Shown here: positions 1-5,251 of the stretch, one piece after another
How positions within the stretch are numbered: position 1 is the stretch's first letter
How the letters are laid out: the number at the start of each line of letters is the position of its first letter
Source of the DNA: an uncultured Verrucomicrobiales bacterium
GTDB lineage: Bacteria; Verrucomicrobiota; Verrucomicrobiia; Verrucomicrobiales; Akkermansiaceae
Direction: 5' to 3'
Assembly (NCBI GenBank): GCA_937916135.1
Contig: CALFTQ010000074.1
Coordinates: 1 to 5,304, forward strand
Length of the DNA: 5,304 nucleotides
The notes under the pieces: model-generated
Told to the model about the DNA's origin: nothing
Databases searched by the model: none
The model's input: the letters and a program-made list of their open reading frames with translations, nothing else
Translations under genes and position numbers: made by a program

Positions 1-19
1 GGGGGGGGGGGGGGGGGGG
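1..19. other. Poly-G run at window edge, probable sequencing artefact
   Basis: The first 19 bases are all G, followed by ordinary sequence. Two-colour Illumina chemistry reads a lack of signal as G, so a pure G tail at a contig end is most simply an artefact and not genomic. The next 39 bases (20-58) lie downstream of fhs and hold a GGCGCGCC palindrome at 28-35. They show no convincing terminator, so the 3' end of the fhs transcript is not visible here. Confidence 0.75.
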
Positions 20-58
20 TGCGCAGCGGCGCGCCCTGAAATCGTTATGGATGATATG

Positions 59-1693
59 TTAACCCTTCATGCCGGTGATGGTGCCATCTGCCGAGACCTT
101 GATGGCGCAGGCAGCGGGCACCTTGGGCAGCGCGGGCATGCGCATGATATCGCCGCAGAGGGCTACCAGGAAGCCGGCGCCGTTGGCAATCTCGAAATCA
201 CGCACGGTCACGGTGAAGCCGGTGGGGCGGCCGAGCAGGCCGGCGTTGTCGGAGAGGGAGTTCTGGGTCTTGGCCATGCAGATGGGCAGGTCCGTGAGAC
301 CGTTCTTCGCCATGAGGGCCAGCTTCTTCTGGGCGGGCTTGGTGAGCACCACGCCATCGGCCCCGTAAATCTTGCGGGCGATGGTGGCCATGCGTTCCTC
401 TACGCTCAAATCCAGGCTGTAGAGGCACTCGAAGGGCTCATACTCCGGCTGCATGGAGGCCAGCACGGTCTCAGCCAGCTCGGTGGCACCGGCGCCGCCC
501 TTGCCGAACACATCGGCCACGGCGCAGCCCACGCCCATGGAGGCGCACATTTCCTTCACGGCGGCGATTTCCTCCTCCGTGTCGGTGGCGGCAAAGAGGT
601 TGATGGCGATGGTCACCGGGCGCTTGTAGAGGCGGGCGCTCTCGATGTGGGCGGCCAGGTTATCCAGACCGCGGCGCACGGCGGCTGCATCCGGGGTTTC
701 CAAGGCATCCTTGGCCACGCCGCCGTGCATCTTCAGCGCGCGGATGGTAGCCACAATCACGATGGCATCCGGCGAGAGCCCGCTCTGGCGGCACTTGATA
801 TCCAGGAACTTCTCAGCCCCCAGGTCAAAGGCGAAACCGGCCTCGGTCACGGCGTAGTCGCCGCAGGAAAGGGCCATCTTAGTGGCGATGACGGAGTTGC
901 AGCCGTGGGCAATGTTGGCAAAGGGACCACCATGCACAAAGGCGGGCACGCCCTCCAGGCTCTGCACCAGGTTCGGGTTCACGGCTTCCTTCAGAATGGC
1001 CAGCAGGGCATCGGTCACGCCCAATTCGCGGGCATACACGGCCTCGTCATCCGCCGTGAAGCCGATGACCATGTTATCCAGGCGGCGGCGCAGGTCATCG
1101 CGGTCCTCGGCCAGGCAGAAGCAGGCCATGATTTCGGAGGCGGGGGTGATGTTGAAGCCATCCTCGCGGGGCACGCCGTTCTTGTTCAGCCCCACCACGA
1201 TGCTGCGCAGGGCGCGGTCGTTCATATCCATCACGCGCTTCCAGGTCACCTTGTTCTGGTCCAGGCGCGTGGTCTTGTAGAAAAGGGCATTATCAATCAC
1301 CGCAGCCAGCAGGTTATTGGCAGCCGTGATGGCGGGGAAATCGCCCGTGAAGCCCAGGTTGATGCTCTCCCCCGGGGTGATGCTGGATGCACCGCCACCC
1401 GTGGCACCGCCCTTGCGGCCGAACACCGGGCCCATGGAAGGCTCGCGCAGCGCCAGGCACACGCGCTGACCCACAGCCTGCAAGCCCTGAGCCAGACCAA
1501 TGGAAACCGTGGTCTTGCCCTCGCCGGCGGGCGTGGGGGTGAGCGCACTCACCAGAATCAGGCGCCCGCGCTTGCGGTCCTGCTTCAGTACCTCCAGGCT
1601 CACCTTGGCCTTGTCGTGGCCATAGGGAATCACATATTTCTCATCCAGCCCGAGCTTGGCTGCCATCTGTGCAGTGAAAGACGTATCTGCCAT
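59..1693 (-). CDS. fhs: Formate-tetrahydrofolate ligase (10-formyl-THF synthetase)
   Basis: This complete 544-aa cytoplasmic enzyme joins formate to tetrahydrofolate using ATP, giving 10-formyl-THF for purine synthesis and one-carbon metabolism. The sequence shows the family P-loop TPAGEGKT (residues 54-61), the REPSMGPVFG motif (83-92) followed by a Gly-rich stretch, the INLGFTGD motif (111-118), and the typical C-terminal segment GDIMRMPALPKVPAA. Length is close to the usual 550-560 aa. The start is well fixed: an in-frame TGA lies 21 bases upstream with no start codon between, and the next Met (residue 10) would cut into the conserved AAKLGL region. There is no Shine-Dalgarno sequence; a promoter ends six bases before the ATG. 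An oddity is that INLHFTGDFHAI, the form I recall for the family, reads INLGFTGDFPAI here, so two His are replaced. The stop is TAA. No neighbouring folate gene is visible. The enzyme occurs in many non-acetogens, so it does not by itself indicate acetogenesis. Confidence 0.97.
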   Translation of the reverse strand: MADTSFTAQMAAKLGLDEKYVIPYGHDKAKVSLEVLKQDRKRGRLILVSALTPTPAGEGKTTVSIGLAQGLQAVGQRVCLALREPSMGPVFGRKGGATGGGASSITPGESINLGFTGDFPAITAANNLLAAVIDNALFYKTTRLDQNKVTWKRVMDMNDRALRSIVVGLNKNGVPREDGFNITPASEIMACFCLAEDRDDLRRRLDNMVIGFTADDEAVYARELGVTDALLAILKEAVNPNLVQSLEGVPAFVHGGPFANIAHGCNSVIATKMALSCGDYAVTEAGFAFDLGAEKFLDIKCRQSGLSPDAIVIVATIRALKMHGGVAKDALETPDAAAVRRGLDNLAAHIESARLYKRPVTIAINLFAATDTEEEIAAVKEMCASMGVGCAVADVFGKGGAGATELAETVLASMQPEYEPFECLYSLDLSVEERMATIARKIYGADGVVLTKPAQKKLALMAKNGLTDLPICMAKTQNSLSDNAGLLGRPTGFTVTVRDFEIANGAGFLVALCGDIMRMPALPKVPAACAIKVSADGTITGMKG

Positions 1694-1699
1694 GGGTGC

Positions 1700-1728
1700 A
1701 TTGTAACATATTCACCCCCACTTGGCAA
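1700..1728 (-). promoter_or_regulatory. Sigma70-type promoter of fhs, predicted leaderless
   Basis: On the minus strand, TTGCCA (1723-1728) is followed by a 17-base spacer and TACAAT (1700-1705). A TG one base before the -10 box makes it an extended -10. Only six bases (GCACCC) separate the -10 box from the fhs ATG, which places +1 on or within a base of the A of the start codon. The mRNA would then have no 5' leader, in agreement with the lack of any ribosome binding site. Confidence 0.7.
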
Positions 1729-1825
1729 GCGCGGGAATTTCGTCTCTGTATTTAGTCCACGCGTGTCCCAAAGATTTTGTAGAGAATAGAAACATCAGCA
1801 ACATTGGAAGTAGCCCCCCCTTGCT

Positions 1826-1845
1826 CGACAAATTGATGTTTGTCG
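1826..1845. repeat. 7-bp hairpin CGACAAA/TTTGTCG
   Basis: A perfect inverted repeat has arms CGACAAA (1826-1832) and TTTGTCG (1839-1845) around the loop TTGATG. It abuts the large inverted repeat at 1847. The same heptamer pair recurs in the opposite order at 4207-4223, suggesting a shared repeat-family end. A run of seven C (1814-1820) lies just to its left. Confidence 0.55.
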
Positions 1846-1846
1846 T

Positions 1847-1917
1847 TGTCGGGGCACGGGACTTCAGTCCCGAAATAACGGTGCTTCCAATCGGGACTGA
1901 AGTCCCGTGCTCCGACA
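1847..1917. repeat. Large inverted repeat, REP/BIME-like
   Basis: Arms of 27 bases (1847-1873 and 1891-1917) are reverse complements at 26 of 27 positions, around a 17-base loop. Each arm also holds its own short palindrome of 7-bp stems, CGGGACT/AGTCCCG (1857-1872 and 1892-1907). The DNA or RNA can therefore form either one long hairpin or two small ones. This matches the architecture of paired REP sequences, which in other bacteria are mobilised by REP-associated tyrosine transposases. Between two genes on the same strand it could also block 3' exonucleases or attenuate read-through from the autotransporter gene into fhs. No T-tract follows either arm, so it is not a classical intrinsic terminator. 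Confidence 0.8.
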
Positions 1918-2022
1918 GAGTTCCCCCACAAATTCCCATTTATCGAGCTCCGTACTCAAACTATGGGACACGTGCGGCATTTAATCCACACCTTTCCCGA
2001 AAACAGCATGGAGTCAGCGGGA

Positions 2023-4086
2023 CTAGAACGTGCGACTGACGCCGATGTTGAGAACGTGCGCGTTGGAGTCATCGATGGCGTTGAAGCTGTAGCCGGCGCT
2101 GGTGCTCCACTTCTCGCCGAGGCGGAAGGTAGCGCCGGCTTCCAGGCCGATGCCCTGCCGCCCGGGATTAGCCCCGCTGCCGCGCAGGCCGTCCACCTCA
2201 ACGGAGGGATTGTCGCGCACCATATCGTTGATATAGCTCACTTCACCATACAGCACCACGCGCTCACAGGCAGGAGCAGGTGCGCACTTGCCATCGGCGA
2301 TGGGCTGTGCGCCCTCTCTGGCCACATAGCGGACGCCGAGGCCGATTTCGCCACGCAGGTTCCGGATGGAGCCGCTCTTGCCGTTCATGGCGCGGTCAGA
2401 TCCGGAGGCGAAGTAATCCAGACCGCCGAACAAGTTGTATGAGAAGCGATCTGTCACCATCTTGCTCCAGGTGAGGCGGGTATTGAGCTGCACGCTGTCC
2501 TGCTCCCATTTGGTGCCCATGTACCTGGACTCCGTGGTGCCGGTGGCAGCTACCCAATCCAGATTCAGCCAGGAATTGTTGGCGAACTTCATCAGCCCAT
2601 GCTCACCGTAGAGGGCAATATGGCCGGTCTCCTGGTCGATATCACCCAATCCATCTGCGGATACCTCACCATCCGTGTAACCGAAAGCCACACCCAGGCT
2701 GCTGCGCTCACCCACTTTCATATCCACGCCTGCAGCAGCTCCGTAGAGCGAGATATCGGAACCGGCAGCGAGGCCGGAACCGGAGATATCTGACATGCCG
2801 CTCAGCAGGGAAGCCCAGGCCGTGCCGCGGCCATTGGCGATACAGCCCATGTTGTTGCGCTGCCCCTGAACGGCGCCCACAAAAGCCCGGGAAGCGGTGA
2901 AGACACCCCAGTTGCCCTGGGCCAGCACATCCGCCATTGCCTGATTAAAATCAGGAGCTACCGGAATTCCCGGATTCACCGAAGGCAGGTCGTCAGACAC
3001 ACTGTCATCGTCATCTACGGACTTATCCTCCTCAGCCAGCACAATGCTCTTCCCGTCTTCCGAAATCTCTATGTCGTAACCATCCTGCATAACGTCGCTC
3101 TCGAGGAATTGCAGGATGGAAAACTCGCCGCTGATGGTACCGGTGAGGCAGGAAACAAGCGTATCGCCTACAGCGAACTCTCCGCCGTCATCTATAAGCA
3201 CCAATGTTACGCCGTTACCCAGGGTCAGGCTGCCGTTGGTCAGCGTAATCTGCTTGCCGCTGTAGAGAATGATGGCACCATCGTCATTGATAGTGACATC
3301 GCCGCTGACGGTGTGTTCACTGTATCTGGTAGTACCCTCATCTCTCATGGCCTCCAGCGTGGTGGTACGCAGTGAGGTGCTGGTGATGGAGCCCTTATCA
3401 CGCAAAGACACACAGCCGGCAGCAGCGGGGCCTTCAAACGTCAGGTGATCCGCCACGGCGATGCGGCCTACATAGTTCTCAGCATTGGCAATCGTGCAGC
3501 CCAGCACCTCAATGGCATTGTTTACTACCTGGTGATTGAGGTCCAGCGTGGCGCCATTATACAATTTTGTCCAAGCGGCGCCCAGAGCCGTATTTGTGCC
3601 CGCGGTCAGCCTGGTCTCCGGACCGTCAATAGTGATGTCACCCGTCTGACTGTTATCTCCGTTGATTTCCACTTTGCCGGTTACCTTGAGTTCAGTATCG
3701 CCGTGCAGGATCGCGGAAATCGTGCCACCGGTAGCATTCAGCGTTGAGCAATCAATCATTCCGCTCAGCTCCGTGTCATCGCCACTCAGGTTGATGACGG
3801 GCCTTACCGCAATTTCCCCGCTTTCATTACTGACAGCTTGAGCCATAACATAAATACTTTGGTCTGCATTCAGCGTGCCGGCAGTCATCTGCACAAACGT
3901 AAGCAAGACAGAGCCATCACTATCCTTGCTGGCCTCGGCCAGGGCACTCACCGTTACCTCTTGTCCGGGAGTCTTGAGGACGTAAGGAGACCAGGAATTG
4001 TCGGACATTGTTTCAGCATACACAGCTCCCGTAGTCATAGCTGCCAATATTGCTGCGAGGAACTTCTTCGGTAAATGGAATTTCAT
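2023..4086 (-). CDS. Type V autotransporter with signal peptide and C-terminal beta-barrel
   Basis: This 687-aa protein is probably exported through the inner membrane and displayed or released by its own outer-membrane barrel. Residues 1-24 form a signal peptide (basic KK, hydrophobic core, VYA before ET). Residues 25 to about 350 are a passenger rich in Thr, Ser, Gly, Asn and Asp with beta-strand repeats such as GDVTIND and GSLTLGNGVTL, suggesting a beta-helix stalk. An acidic stretch (351-367, DDDD at 358-361) and a Pro-containing linker lead to a helix-like segment (about 380-410) and an alternating-residue barrel ending in Phe, as expected for BAM-assisted insertion. I see no protease, lipase or self-cleavage motif, so the passenger function is unknown. 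Cys601 and Cys607 bracket APAPA in a barrel loop. The start chosen is the ATG directly before the signal peptide; it lacks a Shine-Dalgarno sequence. An in-frame TTG 29 codons upstream lies inside the -35 box and is unlikely. The stop is TAG. Confidence 0.9.
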   Translation of the reverse strand: MKFHLPKKFLAAILAAMTTGAVYAETMSDNSWSPYVLKTPGQEVTVSALAEASKDSDGSVLLTFVQMTAGTLNADQSIYVMAQAVSNESGEIAVRPVINLSGDDTELSGMIDCSTLNATGGTISAILHGDTELKVTGKVEINGDNSQTGDITIDGPETRLTAGTNTALGAAWTKLYNGATLDLNHQVVNNAIEVLGCTIANAENYVGRIAVADHLTFEGPAAAGCVSLRDKGSITSTSLRTTTLEAMRDEGTTRYSEHTVSGDVTINDDGAIILYSGKQITLTNGSLTLGNGVTLVLIDDGGEFAVGDTLVSCLTGTISGEFSILQFLESDVMQDGYDIEISEDGKSIVLAEEDKSVDDDDSVSDDLPSVNPGIPVAPDFNQAMADVLAQGNWGVFTASRAFVGAVQGQRNNMGCIANGRGTAWASLLSGMSDISGSGLAAGSDISLYGAAAGVDMKVGERSSLGVAFGYTDGEVSADGLGDIDQETGHIALYGEHGLMKFANNSWLNLDWVAATGTTESRYMGTKWEQDSVQLNTRLTWSKMVTDRFSYNLFGGLDYFASGSDRAMNGKSGSIRNLRGEIGLGVRYVAREGAQPIADGKCAPAPACERVVLYGEVSYINDMVRDNPSVEVDGLRGSGANPGRQGIGLEAGATFRLGEKWSTSAGYSFNAIDDSNAHVLNIGVSRTF

Positions 4087-4144
4087 AATGTTAGTGTTGT
4101 TCAGATGAAACGATTGACGAGAAAATATTTCCTTTCTTTTTGAT

Positions 4145-4173
4145 AGGATATAACAATTCCTGGTCGATGACAA
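4145..4173 (-). promoter_or_regulatory. Probable promoter of the autotransporter gene
   Basis: On the minus strand, TTGTCA (4168-4173, five of six consensus bases) lies 17 bases before TATCCT (4145-4150, four of six including the key T, A and last T). Predicted +1 is near 4138, leaving a leader of about 52 bases. The leader carries AAAGGAAA some 40 bases from the ATG, too far to act as its ribosome binding site, and an A/C-rich stretch directly before the start. Confidence 0.5.
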
Positions 4174-4206
4174 GCAAAAAATTCAATCCGGTTCCAAAAA
4201 TCCACA

Positions 4207-4223
4207 TTTGTCGTTCCGACAAA
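4207..4223. promoter_or_regulatory. 17-bp dyad TTTGTCG-TTC-CGACAAA upstream of the autotransporter promoter
   Basis: Two exact 7-base half-sites are separated by three bases. The dyad sits about 34 bases upstream of the autotransporter -35 box, where a repressor or activator could bind. It also touches the heptamer array beginning at 4223, and its half-sites recur at 1826-1845, so it may instead be part of a dispersed repeat. I do not recognise it as a known operator. Confidence 0.35.
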
Positions 4224-4363
4224 AGTACGAAGTACGAGGTGGGAGGTACGAAGTGAAAGTTCCGCGAGCCTTGCGGCTCGCCATTTGTTATCAATAGAAA
4301 ACACCTGCAGGCGCAGCCTTCCTGACTTTATACTTCGCACTTCCCACTTCGTACCTCGTACTT
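4223..4363. repeat. Two head-to-head arrays of degenerate heptamers
   Basis: On the plus strand five consecutive heptamers run 4223-4257: AAGTACG, AAGTACG, AGGTGGG, AGGTACG, AAGTGAA. On the minus strand six heptamers read from 4363 down to 4322: AAGTACG, AGGTACG, AAGTGGG, AAGTGCG, AAGTATA, AAGTCAG. The consensus is A(A/G)GT followed by three variable bases. Paired in order from the outside, the first five units match at 29 of 35 positions, so the arrays also form a long imperfect hairpin. This resembles the short heptanucleotide repeats found between genes in some bacteria (for example cyanobacterial STRR sequences). It is not coding, although it translates into repetitive peptide in several frames. 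Confidence 0.75.
4264..4281. repeat. GC-rich hairpin between the heptamer arrays
   Basis: GCGAGCC (4264-4270) and GGCTCGC (4275-4281) form a perfect 7-bp stem with loop TTGC, close to the left array. No T-tract follows on either strand, so it is not an intrinsic terminator. It may be part of the same repeat unit. The remaining centre (4282-4321) contains a CCTGCAGG palindrome at 4304-4311 and nothing else clear. Confidence 0.55.
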
Positions 4364-4400
4364 CTGCATCTCACTCATTATTCATGTGTCCGAGGCGACA

Positions 4401-4432
4401 GAAAAACCGCCTGAAGAACAATCAGGCGGTTT
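4401..4432 (-). terminator. Intrinsic terminator of the rubrerythrin gene
   Basis: A perfect 11-bp stem (arms 4404-4414 and 4422-4432, core CCGCCTGA/TCAGGCGG) closes a 7-base loop. On the minus strand it ends in five T (GGCGGTTTTTC). It begins 23 bases after the rubrerythrin stop codon and should isolate that gene from the repeats and the autotransporter promoter downstream. Confidence 0.88.
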
Positions 4433-4455
4433 GTTGCAGTCCTGTAAATGATGCT

Positions 4456-4998
4456 TTACTTGCCGAAGTAACGCTTCAGCAGGCCATCGAAACCTTTACC
4501 ATGGCGGGCTTCATCCTTGCACATCTCGTGTACGGTATCATGCACGGCGTCATAACCCAGCTGCTTGGCGCGCTTGGCGATGGCCAGCTTGCTGTTGCAG
4601 GCGCCAAACTCAGCATCGGCGCGCATGGCCACATTCTTCTCCGTGCTGTCGGTCAGCACCTCACCCAGCAGCTCAGCAAACTTGGCGGCGTGCTCGGCTT
4701 CCTCCCAGGCGTAGCGGCGGAACGCCTCGGCCACTTCGGGATACCCCTCGCGCTCGGCCTGGCGGCTCATGGCCAGGTACATGCCCACCTCGCAGCATTC
4801 GCCCTGGAAGTGGTCGCGCAGCCCCTTCACCACCTCTTCATCAAGCCCCTGGGCCACACCCACCCGGTGTTCATCGGCATAGACCTTTTCAGCTGCTTCA
4901 TCGAGCTCTACAAAGGTGTCCACCCCGCAGACGGGGCATACTTCCGGCATGGTGTCGCTCTCGATGACTTCGCCGCATACGGTGCATTGGTATTTCAT
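4456..4998 (-). CDS. rbr: Reverse rubrerythrin (rubredoxin domain first), peroxide reductase
   Basis: This complete 180-aa cytoplasmic non-haem iron protein is likely to reduce hydrogen peroxide to water with electrons passed through its rubredoxin domain, protecting an anaerobe from oxidative stress. The N-terminal rubredoxin-like site is CTVC (Cys5, Cys8) and CPVC (Cys21, Cys24), with 12 residues between the pairs. The ferritin-like four-helix domain follows, with probable di-iron ligands Glu67 or Glu70, Glu100-x-x-His103, Glu130, and Glu163-x-x-His166 within DEARHG. Having rubredoxin first is the domain order of the clostridial reverse rubrerythrins. The ending GLLKRYFG is typical of this subfamily. 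Extra Cys at 68, 69, 134 and 160 have no obvious role. The ATG has a well-spaced AAGGA upstream. The gene is monocistronic, with its own promoter and terminator, and is divergent from nrdR. A PerR/Fur-like dyad upstream suggests peroxide control. The electron donor (for example an NADH:rubredoxin reductase) is not in the window. Confidence 0.95.
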   Translation of the reverse strand: MKYQCTVCGEVIESDTMPEVCPVCGVDTFVELDEAAEKVYADEHRVGVAQGLDEEVVKGLRDHFQGECCEVGMYLAMSRQAEREGYPEVAEAFRRYAWEEAEHAAKFAELLGEVLTDSTEKNVAMRADAEFGACNSKLAIAKRAKQLGYDAVHDTVHEMCKDEARHGKGFDGLLKRYFGK

Positions 4999-5007
4999 TG
5001 TCGTGTT

Positions 5008-5012
5008 TCCTT
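5008..5012 (-). promoter_or_regulatory. Ribosome binding site of rubrerythrin
   Basis: AAGGA on the minus strand lies nine bases before the ATG, inside an A/C-rich leader almost free of T. It is the only well-placed Shine-Dalgarno sequence before a confidently called gene in the window, and it supports the chosen start. Confidence 0.8.
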
Positions 5013-5045
5013 TCGTGTTGTTGTGTTGTCGTGTCGTGTACTGGT

Positions 5046-5063
5046 TTCCCGGATTGCCGGGAA
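5046..5063 (-). promoter_or_regulatory. Hairpin at the predicted 5' end of the rubrerythrin mRNA
   Basis: TTCCCGG (minus strand, 5057-5063) pairs with CCGGGAA (5046-5052) over a CAAT loop, a perfect 7-bp stem. It begins within a base of the predicted transcription start (about 5064). A stem at the very 5' end is known to stabilise some bacterial mRNAs, as with ompA, by hindering 5'-end-dependent decay. That role here is inferred. Confidence 0.6.
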
Positions 5064-5070
5064 CAGGGGC

Positions 5071-5099
5071 AATATATCACTACCTGTTTGGTATGTCAA
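5071..5099 (-). promoter_or_regulatory. Strong sigma70-type promoter of rubrerythrin
   Basis: On the minus strand a perfect -35 TTGACA (5094-5099) lies exactly 17 bases before TATATT (5071-5076, five of six). The DNA upstream (5100-5135) is very A/T-rich and may act as an UP element. Predicted +1 is near 5064, giving a leader of about 66 bases. Confidence 0.85.
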
Positions 5100-5108
5100 T
5101 ATTCTTTT

Positions 5109-5123
5109 TTAGAAATATTCTAA
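5109..5123. promoter_or_regulatory. PerR/Fur-like dyad upstream of the rubrerythrin promoter
   Basis: The plus strand reads TTAGAAA-T-ATTCTAA, a 7-1-7 inverted repeat with six of seven half-site positions symmetric. It agrees with the PerR box TTATAATnATTATAA at 11 of 14 fixed positions. It lies nine bases upstream of the -35 box. A partial second copy, AATATTCT (5098-5105, repeated from 5114-5121), reaches into the -35 box. PerR control of reverse rubrerythrins is established in Clostridium acetobutylicum. The site is also A/T-rich, so an UP element is the main alternative. Confidence 0.45.
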
Positions 5124-5217
5124 TTTTATTTTTTACGGCAGAAAAAAGCTAAGGAAAACTGAATGAACAGAGCGGTGCGCAAGGCATTGATATTCCAGAT
5201 ATGGTGTCATTTCCTTC

Positions 5218-5245
5218 TTGACGGTACAAGAAATTGTGCTAATCT
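5218..5245 (+). promoter_or_regulatory. Probable nrdR promoter, predicted leaderless
   Basis: TTGACG (5218-5223, five of six) is followed by 16 bases and TAATCT (5240-5245). The -10 box is weak, matching at three of six positions including the key first T, second A and last T, but TG one base before it gives an extended -10. Six bases (GGGTGC) separate it from the nrdR ATG, so +1 is predicted at the A of the start codon. There is no Shine-Dalgarno sequence. Confidence 0.55.
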
Positions 5246-5251
5246 GGGTGC

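Larger units (their letters stand above)
1757..1977. repeat. Possible miniature element with degenerate terminal inverted repeats
   Basis: The 17 bases at 1757-1773 and the 17 bases at 1961-1977 are inverted copies that match at 14 positions, sharing the core GGGACACG. They enclose about 190 bases that hold the two inverted repeats listed separately and no coding sequence. This could be the remnant of a small non-autonomous transposable element, but no target-site duplication is evident and a chance match is possible. The rest of the gap between fhs and the autotransporter (1978-2022) shows nothing recognisable. Confidence 0.3.

Noticed and set aside
47..1789. A 580-codon open frame on the plus strand, antisense to all of fhs
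   Set aside because: Its His- and Gly-rich translation resembles no protein family and follows from the strong G/C third-position bias of fhs on the other strand, whose product is unmistakable.
1847..1917. Rho-independent terminator of the autotransporter gene
   Set aside because: The stem is strong, but no T-tract follows it on either strand, and it lies over 100 bases after the stop codon; it fits a repeat element better.
1712..2039. Small frames on both strands in the gap between fhs and the autotransporter
   Set aside because: They translate the inverted repeats, have no ribosome binding site or family resemblance, and overlap the fhs promoter or the autotransporter end.
4087..4173. Longer autotransporter with 29 extra N-terminal residues from a TTG start
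   Set aside because: The TTG is part of the -35 box, the extra residues would precede an obvious signal peptide, and MKFHLPKK is a typical N-terminus.
4091..4340. Two small overlapping minus-strand frames upstream of the autotransporter
   Set aside because: They run through heptamer repeats, giving peptides such as LRTSHLVLRT, and end within the autotransporter leader; no ribosome binding site.
4223..4363. CRISPR array
   Set aside because: The units are contiguous 7-mers without spacers, in two opposite orientations, and no cas gene is present.
4285..5112. A 275-codon plus-strand open frame covering the rubrerythrin gene
   Set aside because: It is the shadow of rubrerythrin extended through the heptamer array and terminator; its start lies in repeats and it has no family features.
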